Source: Caulobacter sp. 73W (GTDB taxonomy: Bacteria; Pseudomonadota; Alphaproteobacteria; Caulobacterales; Caulobacteraceae). From it: DNA of 64,000 bases. Positions 56,758 to 64,000 of the stretch are shown here, piece by piece; within the stretch, counting starts at the first letter, position 1; the number at the start of each line of letters is the position of its first letter. The translations under genes were made by a program, and so were the position numbers. Location of the stretch: assembly GCF_041021955.1 (NCBI RefSeq), contig NZ_CP158375.1, positions 2,790,001 to 2,854,000 of the forward strand, in the 5' to 3' direction. The notes below the pieces were generated by a model. It was given only the letters and a program-made list of their open reading frames with translations, did not search any database and was not told the DNA's origin.

Positions 56758-56818
56758 CGGCTTTGGGGCCTTCAGGTTCCGGATGGCGCGCAATGCGCCG
56801 GTTCTTCGGAACCCGCTC

Positions 56819-56834
56819 AGCAAGGGCCGGGCCA
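56819..56834 (-). promoter_or_regulatory. Sigma-54 promoter for fliK-flgD-flgE
   Basis: Minus-strand TGGCCCGGCCCTTGCT matches the -24/-12 consensus TGGCACG-N4-TTGCT closely, with GG and GC 10 bases apart. Transcription should start near 56808, 51 bases before fliK. Confidence 0.85.
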
Positions 56835-56912
56835 AGTTTTTGGCTGAGAGCTAAGTTGCTGACTAAGAAGGGGAAATTTTGGAGCAGTCCGCGAAGTTTG
56901 ACCGTTGTGTGG

Positions 56913-56927
56913 CCATTTTTGCCGGGA
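56913..56927 (-). promoter_or_regulatory. FlbD-site-like sequence 1
   Basis: Minus-strand CCCGGCAAAAATGG, a CCCGGCA-A-rich motif resembling ftr enhancer sites bound by FlbD. It lies about 80-95 bases from the fliK promoter and about 60-70 from the flgK promoter, suitable for activating either by looping. The match is from memory of the motif, not a search. Confidence 0.5.
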
Positions 56928-56983
56928 GATCGAGGCTGTCCGCCACGGACCTCGGCGAACCCTGCCCAGCATGGTTAACGAAC

Positions 56984-56998
56984 TGGCGCCGCTTTTGC
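56984..56998 (+). promoter_or_regulatory. Sigma-54 promoter for flgK-flgL
   Basis: TGGCGCCGCTTTTGC has GG and GC 10 bases apart and the TTGC -12 element. Expected start near 57010, about 135 bases before flgK. Confidence 0.8.
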
Positions 56999-57087
56999 GT
57001 GGGGTCTCGCGCGGTCGATGATCGGTCGCGAAGAATATGTTGGAAATCAACAGGATGCCTGTGATCAGCGCCCGCACCCTTCCTGCG

Positions 57088-57104
57088 CCCCGGCAGTTTT
57101 CGCC
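57088..57104 (+). promoter_or_regulatory. FlbD-site-like sequence 2
   Basis: CCCGGCAGTTTTCGCCG resembles ftr sites, in the flgK leader about 90-105 bases downstream of its sigma-54 promoter. Downstream enhancers of this kind are known for sigma-54 flagellar genes in Caulobacter. Confidence 0.45.
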
Positions 57105-57144
57105 GTGCATGGAACGTCGCGCGCCCGGTCGGGAGCGCTAGGTC

Positions 57145-59259
57145 ATGTCGCTGAATACGGTTCTATCGACGGCGACTTCGGGGCTGATGGCGGCCCAGAC
57201 CGGCCTGCGGGTGGTCTCCGACAACGTCGCCAACATCAACACCCCCGGGTACACCCGAAAGGTCGTCGCCCAGGAGAACCGCATCTCGGCCGGGATGGGG
57301 ATCGGGGTCGACGTCACCGAGGTCAAGCGCGTCGCCGACCGCTTCCTTCAGGCCGCCAGCCTGCGCGCGTCGTCGGACTCGGCCAGCGCCTCGGCCATCG
57401 CCGACATCCTCGACAACGCCCAGTCGATGTTCGGGGACCCCAGCTCGTCCACCTCATTCTTCGCGCAACTGAACAACGTGTTCTCCGCCTTCTCGGCGGC
57501 GGCGGATGATCCGTCCTCGGCCCTGCGCCGTTCCAGCGCGGTGTCGACCATGGAGAGCTTCCTGGGCGAGGCCAGCCGCATCGGCGCTTCCCTGGCGAAC
57601 CTGAGCAAGACCACGGACTCCCGCATCGCTGCCAATGTCGATCGGGTCAACGACCTGCTGTCTCAGATCGACAGCCTGAACCACGACATCATGTCGGTGA
57701 AGATGACCGGCGGGGATTCCACCGGCTCTGAAAACATCCAGAGCAAGCTGGTCGACGAGCTGGCGAACCTGATGAACGTCAAGGTGTCGCCGCGCGATAC
57801 AGGCGGCGTCGATGTTCGCACGACCGAGGGCGTGGTCCTGGCCGGATCGGTGCTCGCCAAGCTGAGCTATCATCGCTCGGACAGCGGCAACAGCTACATC
57901 ACCAGCGAAACGGTGGGAGTTCCCAACTCGTCGACCCGCTTCACCATGACGGGCGGCGAGATCCACGGCCTGATGAGCCTGCGCAATGTCGAGCTTGGCG
58001 GCATCGCCGACCAGTTGGGCGAAATGGTCTCCCGCGCGGCGGAACAGATCAACGCCGCCGCCAACGCCTCGTCGTCCGTGCCGGCCCCCGCCAGCCTGAC
58101 AGGCCGCAACACCGGCTTCGGGACGGACATCAATACCGCGATCACCGGCTTCACCGGGATCACCAATATCGCGATCACCGATGAGAACGGCGTGGTGCAG
58201 CGCCACGTCCAGATCGACTTCGACAACGACACCATGGCCATTGACGGTGTGGCGACGGGCTTCGCCGACGCCACCTTCGCCGCCGATCTGGATGCGGCCC
58301 TGGCAGGCTTCGGCGCGGCGAGCTTCACGGGCGGCCGGCTGAAGATCGAGGCGACCAACCCCAACCAGGGTGTTTCGCTCATTGATGACGCGGCAAACCC
58401 GTCGAGCAAGGCCGGCAAGGGTTTCAGCGCTTTCTTCGGGCTGAACGACCTTATCCGCGGCACCGGCATCTCCACGTACGAGACGGGGATGACGGGAACC
58501 AGCGATCACGGCTTTGGCGCGGGCGAGCAGATCAGCTTCCGCCTGACCGACCAGAACAATCAGCTGATCCGCGACGTGACCGTCACCGTGCCCGCCGGCG
58601 GCTCGATGGACGATCTGCTGGCGGAGCTGAACGCCAATGGAACGGGCCTTGGCCTGCACGGCGCGTTCGCCTTGAACCAATATGGCGAACTGGGCTTCAC
58701 CCCCCGGCAGGCGGGGGTGACCCTTTCGGTGACCGGTGACGGGACCCAACGTGGGGGCGGCGGTCCGACCATGAGCCAGTTCTTCGGCCTGGGCGCCGCG
58801 GAGCGTGGAAATCGCGGCAGCCGCTATTTCGTCGATCCGGCGATCGTCAGTGATCCGGCCCGCCTGCCGTTCGCCCAACTGAATCTGGGCGCGGCGGCGG
58901 GCGAGGCCGCTCTGGTGATCGGTGACGGCCGAGGGGCCTTGCTGCTGGCCAAGGCGGGCGACGCTCCTGGGCATTTCTCGGCGGCGGGCGGCATGGGCGC
59001 GACGAGCGGCAGCCTCAGCGCCTTCTTCTCCGAAGTCAGCGGCTCCATCGCCCGCAAGGCCGACACAGCGGCCTCCCGCCAGGCTTCGGCGGATTCGGTG
59101 AAGCTCGAGGCCGACGCTCGCCGTCAGTCCGTCGAGGGGGTGAACCTCGACGAGGAGCTGATCAGCATGACCACCTACCAGCAGGCCTACAACGCCTCCT
59201 CGCGCCTGATCCAGGCGGCCAAGGAGATGTTGGATCAGCTGCTCAACCTGGTGAACTAG
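57145..59259 (+). CDS. flgK: Flagellar hook-associated protein FlgK (HAP1)
   Basis: Joins hook to filament. The 704-residue product has the rod-hook N-terminal helix (SLNTVLSTATSGLMAAQTGLRVVSDNVANINTPGYTRK) and the C-terminal partner (NLDEELISMTTYQQAYNASSRLIQAAKEMLDQLLNLVN). It follows the sigma-54 promoter at 56984 and is followed 2 bases later by flgL. It is longer than the E. coli protein (547) by an expanded central domain. Confidence 0.95.
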   Translation: MSLNTVLSTATSGLMAAQTGLRVVSDNVANINTPGYTRKVVAQENRISAGMGIGVDVTEVKRVADRFLQAASLRASSDSASASAIADILDNAQSMFGDPSSSTSFFAQLNNVFSAFSAAADDPSSALRRSSAVSTMESFLGEASRIGASLANLSKTTDSRIAANVDRVNDLLSQIDSLNHDIMSVKMTGGDSTGSENIQSKLVDELANLMNVKVSPRDTGGVDVRTTEGVVLAGSVLAKLSYHRSDSGNSYITSETVGVPNSSTRFTMTGGEIHGLMSLRNVELGGIADQLGEMVSRAAEQINAAANASSSVPAPASLTGRNTGFGTDINTAITGFTGITNIAITDENGVVQRHVQIDFDNDTMAIDGVATGFADATFAADLDAALAGFGAASFTGGRLKIEATNPNQGVSLIDDAANPSSKAGKGFSAFFGLNDLIRGTGISTYETGMTGTSDHGFGAGEQISFRLTDQNNQLIRDVTVTVPAGGSMDDLLAELNANGTGLGLHGAFALNQYGELGFTPRQAGVTLSVTGDGTQRGGGGPTMSQFFGLGAAERGNRGSRYFVDPAIVSDPARLPFAQLNLGAAAGEAALVIGDGRGALLLAKAGDAPGHFSAAGGMGATSGSLSAFFSEVSGSIARKADTAASRQASADSVKLEADARRQSVEGVNLDEELISMTTYQQAYNASSRLIQAAKEMLDQLLNLVN

Positions 59260-59261
59260 CC

Positions 59262-60209
59262 ATGACGCGCATCTCCACCGCCGGCAATTACAGCTCGATG
59301 CTGACCAACCTGTCCCGGGCGCAGGTCGAGCAGGCCAAATGGGGGGACCAAATCTCCACCAAGCAGGTCGCCACCGACTTGAAGGGCTTCGCCAAGAACG
59401 CCGAGTACATCACGGCGCTGAAGAACGTGCAGAGCAAGGTTGGGGCTTTCCTCGAGCAGAACACCCTGCTGACCGACAAGTTGGGCATGCAGGACGTGGC
59501 CCTGAGCCGGGCCGCCGACACCGCTCAGAACATCCGCACCGCCGTCACGGAAGCCGTCGCCGCGGGCAACGCCGACACCCTGATGGAGCAGCTGAGCAGC
59601 TACTTCGCCGATGCGGTGTCGGCGATGAACACCCAGCACCAGGGCCAGTTCCTGTTCGCGGGCGGCAAGATCGACACCCAGCCGATCACGGCTACGGCGT
59701 TGGCCGATCTGGTGCCGCCGCTGCCGGCGACGCCGGGGGAGCTGTCGGATCACATCGCGGCCCTGTTCTCGAACGACAAGTTCACGGCCCAGATCCGTCT
59801 GAACGAGACGGCGACGGTCAATCCGTCCTTCCACGCCGACACCCTCGGCACGCCGCTGTTCACGGTGCTGCAGAACATCACCGCCTATGTGCAGGAGAAC
59901 GGCGAGTTCTCCGGTGGCCTGACCCAAGAGCAAAGCGACTTCCTGAAGTCGCAGCTGACCCTGCTGGACGGCGCGCGGAAGGGGCTGATCGACGAGACCG
60001 CCCGCAACGGCATGCTGCAGAACCGCGTGGAGCAGGCGGCAGGCGTCCTGAAGGAGCGCGAAAGCGGCATGGAGGTCATGATCGGCGGGGTGGTCGACGC
60101 CGACTACGCCGCCGCTTCGGTGCGGCTGAACATCGCAAAGCTGTCGCTGGAAGGCTCGGCCCGCGTGTTCTCCATGCTGTCCGGCTCGTCCATCCTCGAC
60201 GTGCTGTAG
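59262..60209 (+). CDS. flgL: Flagellar hook-associated protein FlgL (HAP3)
   Basis: Second junction protein under the filament, flagellin-like. The 315-residue product has a flagellin-type N-terminal helix (MTRISTAGNYSSMLTNLSRAQVEQAKWGDQISTKQVATDLKGFAKNAEYITAL) and a C-terminal helix ending SARVFSMLSGSSILDVL. It is co-transcribed with flgK, from which it is separated by 2 bases. Confidence 0.94.
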   Translation: MTRISTAGNYSSMLTNLSRAQVEQAKWGDQISTKQVATDLKGFAKNAEYITALKNVQSKVGAFLEQNTLLTDKLGMQDVALSRAADTAQNIRTAVTEAVAAGNADTLMEQLSSYFADAVSAMNTQHQGQFLFAGGKIDTQPITATALADLVPPLPATPGELSDHIAALFSNDKFTAQIRLNETATVNPSFHADTLGTPLFTVLQNITAYVQENGEFSGGLTQEQSDFLKSQLTLLDGARKGLIDETARNGMLQNRVEQAAGVLKERESGMEVMIGGVVDADYAAASVRLNIAKLSLEGSARVFSMLSGSSILDVL

Positions 60210-60256
60210 AGGCCTGACCCTCGCAATCGGGGCTTCGCGCCGCTAAATAGCGGCCA

Positions 60257-61456
60257 ATGACCTTTTGCGAACTCGCCAAGCCCGCCCTCAAGCCCGTCAG
60301 CAGCCTTTCGGCCGCCGCGGTCGAGGCCGCGCGCGCCGCGGTCGGCCTGCCCGAGGGGACGCGCGTGGTCGCGGCCATGTCCGGGGGCGTGGACTCCACC
60401 GTCACCGCCGCCCTGCTGAAGGCGGCCGGCTATGACGTGGTGGGCGTGACCCTGCAGCTCTACGACCACGGCGCGGCGGTCCAGAAGAAGGGCGCCTGCT
60501 GCGCCGGCCAGGACATTCTGGACGCTCGCACGGCGGCGGACTCCATCGGCATCCCGCATTACGTCCTCGACTACGAGAGCCGCTTCAAGCAGCAGGTGAT
60601 CGAGGATTTCGCCGACGCCTACCTGCGCGGCGAGACGCCGATCCCCTGTGTCCGCTGCAACCAGACGGTCAAGTTCCGCGACCTGCTGGACGTGGCGCGT
60701 GACCTGGGCGCGGCGGCCATGGCCACTGGCCACTACGTGCAGCGCTCAATGGACGACGAGCCGCAGCTGCGCCGCGCGGTCGATCCGGCGCGGGACCAGT
60801 CCTACTTCCTGTTCGCCACCACGCGCGAGCAGCTCGACTTCCTGCGCTTCCCGCTAGGCGGTCTGCACAAGCCGGACGTGCGCCGGGTGGCCGAGGAGCT
60901 GGGCCTGTCGGTGGCCGACAAGCCGGACAGCCAGGACATCTGCTTCGTGCCCGAGGGCAAGTACACCACGGTCATCGACCGCCTGCGCCCGCACGGCGCG
61001 GAAGCGGGCGACATCGTGCACTTGGACGGTCGGGTGCTGGGCCGGCACGAGGGCGTGACCCGCTACACCATCGGTCAGCGCCGGGGCCTGAACATCGCCG
61101 TGGGCGATCCCCTGTTCGTGGTCCGCATCGACGCCGACGCCCGCCAGGTGATCGTCGGCCCGCGCGAGGCCCTGCTGACCACGGCCCTGACCCTGAAGGA
61201 AGGCAACTGGCTCGGCGACCAGCCGACGCTGGCGGCCGCCTGCGCCGAAGGGCAGACGGTGCTGGCCCGCGTCCGCTCGACCCGCGAGCCGGTGCCGGGC
61301 CGCCTGACGATGATCGACGGGGTTCCGGCCGTGGCGCTGGACATCGCCGAAGAGGGCGTGGCGCCGGGGCAGGCCTGCGTGCTCTACGATCCGGCGGACG
61401 TGTCGCGCGTGCTCGGCGGCGGCTTCATCGCCGGGGCCGTGCGGCTGAACGGCTAG
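60257..61456 (+). CDS. mnmA: tRNA-specific 2-thiouridylase MnmA
   Basis: Thiolates U34 of tRNAs for Glu, Gln and Lys. The 399-residue product has PP-loop SGGVDST at 42-48, catalytic cysteine C134 in [10 protein letters not shown] and the second cysteine C229 in [11 protein letters not shown], the pair that forms the persulfide relay. About 20 extra residues precede the usual start ([18 protein letters not shown]). Not linked to the flagellar genes functionally. It ends four bases into the convergent HxlR gene. Confidence 0.95.
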   Translation: MTFCELAKPALKPVSSLSAAAVEAARAAVGLPEGTRVVAAMSGGVDSTVTAALLKAAGYDVVGVTLQLYDHGAAVQKKGACCAGQDILDARTAADSIGIPHYVLDYESRFKQQVIEDFADAYLRGETPIPCVRCNQTVKFRDLLDVARDLGAAAMATGHYVQRSMDDEPQLRRAVDPARDQSYFLFATTREQLDFLRFPLGGLHKPDVRRVAEELGLSVADKPDSQDICFVPEGKYTTVIDRLRPHGAEAGDIVHLDGRVLGRHEGVTRYTIGQRRGLNIAVGDPLFVVRIDADARQVIVGPREALLTTALTLKEGNWLGDQPTLAAACAEGQTVLARVRSTREPVPGRLTMIDGVPAVALDIAEEGVAPGQACVLYDPADVSRVLGGGFIAGAVRLNG

Positions 61457-61962
61457 GAGGCTTCCGCCTCGGCTTCCAGCAGGTCCTGCTCGGCGAGGGC
61501 CTCGCCGACCGTGCGGCTTTCGGCGTTCTCGACCATGCGCAGGGAGCGCGGCTCGACGGATTCGCCGCAGTCAATGCAGATCAGGCCGGGCCGCAGCTTG
61601 CAGCCGCAGGGCTCATGCAGGAAGTGCAGGGGGCCCTTCTCGCCATAGACGTGCCGGTCGCCCCAGTCGCTGAGGGTGATCAGCACCGGGCGCAGGTCCT
61701 TGCCCTTTTCCGTCAGGCGATATTCGAAGCGGGGCGGGTGTTCGCTGTAGCGGCGCTTTTCGAGCACCCCATGGGCGACGAGGGTCTTCAGGCGCGCGGC
61801 CAGCACGTTGCGGGCGACGCCCAGACCTTCCTGCCATTGGTCGAACCGGCGCACGCCGCGAAACGCGTCCCGAAGGATCAGCAGCGTCCACGGATCGCCT
61901 ACCACTTCCAGCGTGGCGGCGACGGAACAGCGCTCCTTGGAGTAGTCGGCGGTACGGCCCAT
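61453..61962 (-). CDS. HxlR-family transcriptional regulator with C-terminal cysteine motif
   Basis: A 169-residue winged-helix regulator. The N-terminal cysteine C12 in [23 protein letters not shown] is a hallmark of the family, and the HTH includes [22 protein letters not shown]. Residues 119-132 form C-x-C ... C-x2-C (PCGC and CIDCGE), which could hold a zinc ion and is not a part of the minimal HxlR fold. Divergent from the thiolase gene over a 234-base gap holding a symmetric dyad, likely its operator. Confidence 0.86.
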   Translation of the reverse strand: MGRTADYSKERCSVAATLEVVGDPWTLLILRDAFRGVRRFDQWQEGLGVARNVLAARLKTLVAHGVLEKRRYSEHPPRFEYRLTEKGKDLRPVLITLSDWGDRHVYGEKGPLHFLHEPCGCKLRPGLICIDCGESVEPRSLRMVENAESRTVGEALAEQDLLEAEAEAS

Positions 61963-62001
61963 CGCGCGAGGGTGACCGTTTCCCTGGCGGAAGGCAAGAG
62001 G

Positions 62002-62042
62002 GTTGCGTTTGCGAACCGTAGTAGTAAGTTCCTAATTGCAAC
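62002..62042. promoter_or_regulatory. Nested dyad, likely HxlR operator
   Basis: GTTGC-N6-GAAC-N11-GTTC-N6-GCAAC is symmetric about position 62022, between the divergent HxlR and thiolase genes and 40 bases from the HxlR start. HxlR proteins usually bind near their own gene. Confidence 0.55.
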
Positions 62043-62110
62043 TCAGTTCCGGCGCGTCGTTTCAATCCACCCTTTCGGCGCGTTCCGGGTGAGAGGCATT
62101 TCCGGTGACT

Positions 62111-62147
62111 CGGCCGGGCTCCCTCGGGGCCCGGCCGCTCTTTTCCC
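62111..62147 (+). terminator. Strong hairpin with T-rich tail in the thiolase leader
   Basis: CGGCCGGGC (62111-62119) and GCCCGGCCG (62129-62137) form a 9-bp stem, followed by CTCTTTTCCC. It lies 50 bases before the thiolase ATG. It may terminate upstream transcription or attenuate the thiolase transcript. Confidence 0.55.
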
Positions 62148-62196
62148 AGGCTGCGGGAGGGGCTAAGTCCTTCGCCAAGCAGAGGAAACAGCAACA

Positions 62197-63381
62197 ATGA
62201 ACTCCGATCCCGTCGTCATCGCCTCTTACGCCCGCACGCCGATGGGCGGTTTCCAGGGCGCGCTGTCCGGCGCCAAGGCGACCGAACTGGGCGCCGTGGC
62301 GGTGAAGGCCGCCTTGGAGCGCGCGGGCCTCGCGGCTGACAAGGTCGAGCAGATCGTCATGGGCTGCGTGCTGCCGGCAGGGCTTGGTCAGGCGCCGGCG
62401 CGCCAGGCGGCTCTCGGCGCGGGCCTGCCCAAGTCGGTCGAGGCGACCACGGTCAACAAGATGTGCGGCAGCGGCCTGCAGGCGGCGATCATGGCGCATG
62501 ACGCCCTTCTGGCCGGCACGGCGCAGGTCATCGTCGCCGGCGGCATGGAGAGCATGACCAACGCCCCCTACCTGCTGGCCAAGCATCGCGGCGGGGCCCG
62601 CATCGGCCACGACCGTATCTCGGACAGCATGTACCTGGACGGTCTGGAAGACGCCTATGAGCCCGGCCGCCTGATGGGCAGCTTCGCCGAGGAGGCCGCC
62701 GCCGCCTATCAGTTCACCCGCGAGGACCAGGACGCCTACGCCATCGAGAGCCTGGCCCGCGCCCGCAAGGCGGTGGAGGGCGGCGCCTTCGCCCGTGAGA
62801 TCGCGCCGGTCACGGTCTCCGGCCGCAAGGGCGACGTCGTGGTCGACCAGGACGAGCAGCCGCTGAAGGCCGATCCGGCCAAGATCCCGACCCTGCGTCC
62901 GGCCTTCTCCCGGGACGGCACGATCACCGCCGCCAACGCCAGTTCGATCAGCGACGGGGCCGCCGCCCTGGTCCTGACCCGCGCCAGCGTGGCCGAGGCG
63001 CTGGGCCTGCCGGTGGTCGCCCGCGTCGCGGCCCATGCCGCCCATGCGCATGAGCCGGGCCTGTTCACCACGGCGCCCGTGCCCGCGATGCAGAAGGCGC
63101 TGGCCAAGGCCGGCTGGTCGGCGGCGGATGTCGATCTATGGGAAGTGAACGAGGCCTTCGCCGTGGTCGCCATGATCGCACAGCGTGAACTGGGTATCGA
63201 TCGCGACAAGCTGAACGTCAACGGCGGCGCCTGCGCCCTGGGCCACCCCATCGGCGCGTCCGGCGCGCGCATCGTGGCCACCCTGCTGGCGACGCTGGAA
63301 GCGCGCGGCGCCAGCAAGGGCATGGCGTCCCTGTGCATCGGCGGCGGCGAAGCCGTGGCCATGGCGGTGGAGCGCGTCTGA
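62197..63381 (+). CDS. Acetyl-CoA C-acyltransferase (thiolase)
   Basis: A 394-residue thiolase that condenses or cleaves acyl-CoA with CoA. The nucleophilic cysteine is C90 in VNKMCGSG. The NEAFA motif, ALGHPIGASG with the acid/base histidine, and CIGGGEA (with the second cysteine) are intact. It cannot be assigned firmly to acetoacetyl-CoA thiolase (phaA/atoB) or beta-oxidation (fadA) by sequence alone. AGAGGAAACAGCAACA gives a Shine-Dalgarno sequence before the ATG. Divergent from an HxlR-type regulator. Confidence 0.93.
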   Translation: MNSDPVVIASYARTPMGGFQGALSGAKATELGAVAVKAALERAGLAADKVEQIVMGCVLPAGLGQAPARQAALGAGLPKSVEATTVNKMCGSGLQAAIMAHDALLAGTAQVIVAGGMESMTNAPYLLAKHRGGARIGHDRISDSMYLDGLEDAYEPGRLMGSFAEEAAAAYQFTREDQDAYAIESLARARKAVEGGAFAREIAPVTVSGRKGDVVVDQDEQPLKADPAKIPTLRPAFSRDGTITAANASSISDGAAALVLTRASVAEALGLPVVARVAAHAAHAHEPGLFTTAPVPAMQKALAKAGWSAADVDLWEVNEAFAVVAMIAQRELGIDRDKLNVNGGACALGHPIGASGARIVATLLATLEARGASKGMASLCIGGGEAVAMAVERV

Positions 63382-63425
63382 TCCTGCCGCGTTAGCAAGC
63401 GGCGGACACAGAGGAGACCAGAGCG

Positions 63426-63698
63426 ATGGCCGAGACCTTCACCAACAACGCCGAAGCCGGGCGTTTCGAACTCGATGTGGATGGGAAGCTGGCCTGGGCC
63501 GACTACCGTCGCCGCGAGGGCGTCCTGGTCATTCCGCACGTCGAGGCGGACATGGCGCTGCGGGGCACGGGGGCGGCGGATCGTCTGATGCGTCAGGTGG
63601 CCGGGGCGGTGAAGGCCGACGGTGTGCGAATAGTTCCGACCTGCGGCTATGCTCACGCCTGGCTGCGGCGGCACGAGCCCGATCTGATCGCGAACTGA
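63426..63698 (+). CDS. Small GNAT-like (YjdJ-type) acetyltransferase
   Basis: A 90-residue protein of the compact YjdJ type: N-terminal beta strands (RFELDVDGKLAWADYRR), the helix GTGAADRLMRQVAGAVKADG and the C-terminal motif IVPTCGYAHAWLRRHEPD. It lies 44 bases downstream of the thiolase gene and may be co-transcribed. Substrate unknown. GAGGAGACCAGAGCG supplies a good ribosome binding site. Confidence 0.88.
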   Translation: MAETFTNNAEAGRFELDVDGKLAWADYRRREGVLVIPHVEADMALRGTGAADRLMRQVAGAVKADGVRIVPTCGYAHAWLRRHEPDLIAN

Positions 63699-63706
63699 GA
63701 GGCGAG

Positions 63707-63728
63707 AGGGCGGCGTCGGCGCCGCCCT
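63707..63728. terminator. Bidirectional hairpin at a convergent gene end
   Basis: AGGGCGGCG and CGCCGCCCT form a 9-bp stem with TCGG loop between two convergent genes, followed by TTCA. Likely a shared terminator. Confidence 0.6.
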
Positions 63729-63749
63729 TCACGATCTCGCCTTCAGTCT

Positions 63750-64000
63750 TTAGCGGCTGTTGCGCGCCAAGATCGCGTCCAGCGCCTGGACCCGCACGCC
63801 GGTTTCGTCCGCCAGGCGCTTGGCCAGTTCGCGGGCGCCGACGGGATAGGCTTCGCCGCCGTCGGCGATCTCTTCCGAGATCTTGGCCACCTGCGTCATG
63901 GCGTTCTCGAGGGCCGAAAGGTGCTCGCGGGCGACGGCCCGGGCTTCGGCCTGAAGGCGCATGACGCGCTGGCTGATGGTCTCCGCCGCGGTCGAGCGCG
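63750..64000 (-). CDS. Hypothetical coiled-coil protein, cut by the window edge
   Basis: The frame is open through the right edge: before ATG 63962 it continues upstream with RSTAAETISQRV, so the true start lies outside the window. The visible 83 codons encode a mainly helical, alanine/glutamate/arginine-rich sequence (ARAVAREHLSALENAMTQVAKISEEI) with a short C-terminal segment ARNSR. Family not recognised. ATG 63962 is internal and should not be used as the start. Confidence 0.65.
   Translation of the reverse strand, partial: RSTAAETISQRVMRLQAEARAVAREHLSALENAMTQVAKISEEIADGGEAYPVGARELAKRLADETGVRVQALDAILARNSR

Larger units (their letters stand above)
56758..57144. other. Divergent regulatory region between fliK and flgK
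   Basis: This 387-base region holds two divergent sigma-54 promoters and two FlbD-site-like sequences (annotated separately), plus a TTAACCAT CtrA half-site on the minus strand at 56971-56978. No gene was found in it. Confidence 0.75.

Noticed and set aside
63750..63962. Complete 70-residue gene starting at ATG 63962
   Set aside because: The frame stays open upstream to the window edge without a stop codon, so the ATG is probably internal.

Overview
The window is a strongly GC-rich, gene-dense chromosomal segment from an alphaproteobacterium, almost certainly a member of the Caulobacteraceae (Caulobacter/Phenylobacterium-like). The evidence is a full-length CtrA master regulator, the SciP (DUF1153) CtrA antagonist, the FlbD flagellar activator, the fliF-fliG-fliH(flbE)-fliN-flbD-flhA order, CcrM-type GANTC sites at ctrA, and two proteins carrying a domain that resembles the LPS-anchoring N-terminus of the Caulobacter S-layer protein RsaA. 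No tRNA, rRNA, CRISPR array, insertion sequence or prophage was seen.

Layout. 1-5.8 kb: gap (minus), then zapA, 6S RNA and 5-formyl-THF cyclo-ligase in the classical order, a YmdB-type phosphoesterase, yebC and an MgtC-family protein. 5.8-14.5 kb: ruvC-ruvA-ruvB, a small membrane protein that looks like a degenerate SEDS (FtsW/RodA) protein, then the envelope-constriction cluster ybgC-tolQ-tolR-tolA-tolB-pal-cpoB. 14.5-19.5 kb: tilS, ftsH, a secreted alpha/beta hydrolase and folP. 19.5-32.1 kb is mostly on the minus strand: DUF4893 and DUF4167 proteins, prmC, the divergent ohr/ohrR redox pair, a MOSC protein, a YihY protein, a GNAT, prfA (the substrate of PrmC), ispG, a RodZ-like protein and ptsP. 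32.3-35.7 kb: CheW, a zinc alcohol dehydrogenase, a BA14K-like protein and an M23 endopeptidase.

35.9-60.2 kb is the most distinctive part: two paralogous glycine-rich proteins with RsaA-like C-terminal domains, then ctrA, a LytTR regulator, a secreted hydrolase, fliI-fliJ, flhA, flbD, fliN, fliH, fliG, fliF, sciP, flgE, flgD, fliK and, divergently, flgK-flgL. The regulatory logic is readable: TTAA-N6-TTAA CtrA-like boxes precede ctrA, fliI, fliF and sciP (the fliI and sciP cores are identical), and two sigma-54 promoters with FlbD-like sites between them drive the late fliK-flgD-flgE and flgK-flgL units. fliI is interrupted by a one-base insertion as sequenced. 60.2-64 kb: mnmA, an HxlR regulator, a thiolase, a small GNAT-like protein and a truncated gene at the right edge.

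Non-coding signals of note: two intrinsic terminators whose hairpins contain the start codon of the next gene, a hairpin that buries the Shine-Dalgarno sequence of the BA14K-like gene, a paired-palindrome repeat family found in three convergent intergenic gaps, and several clean operator-like dyads.
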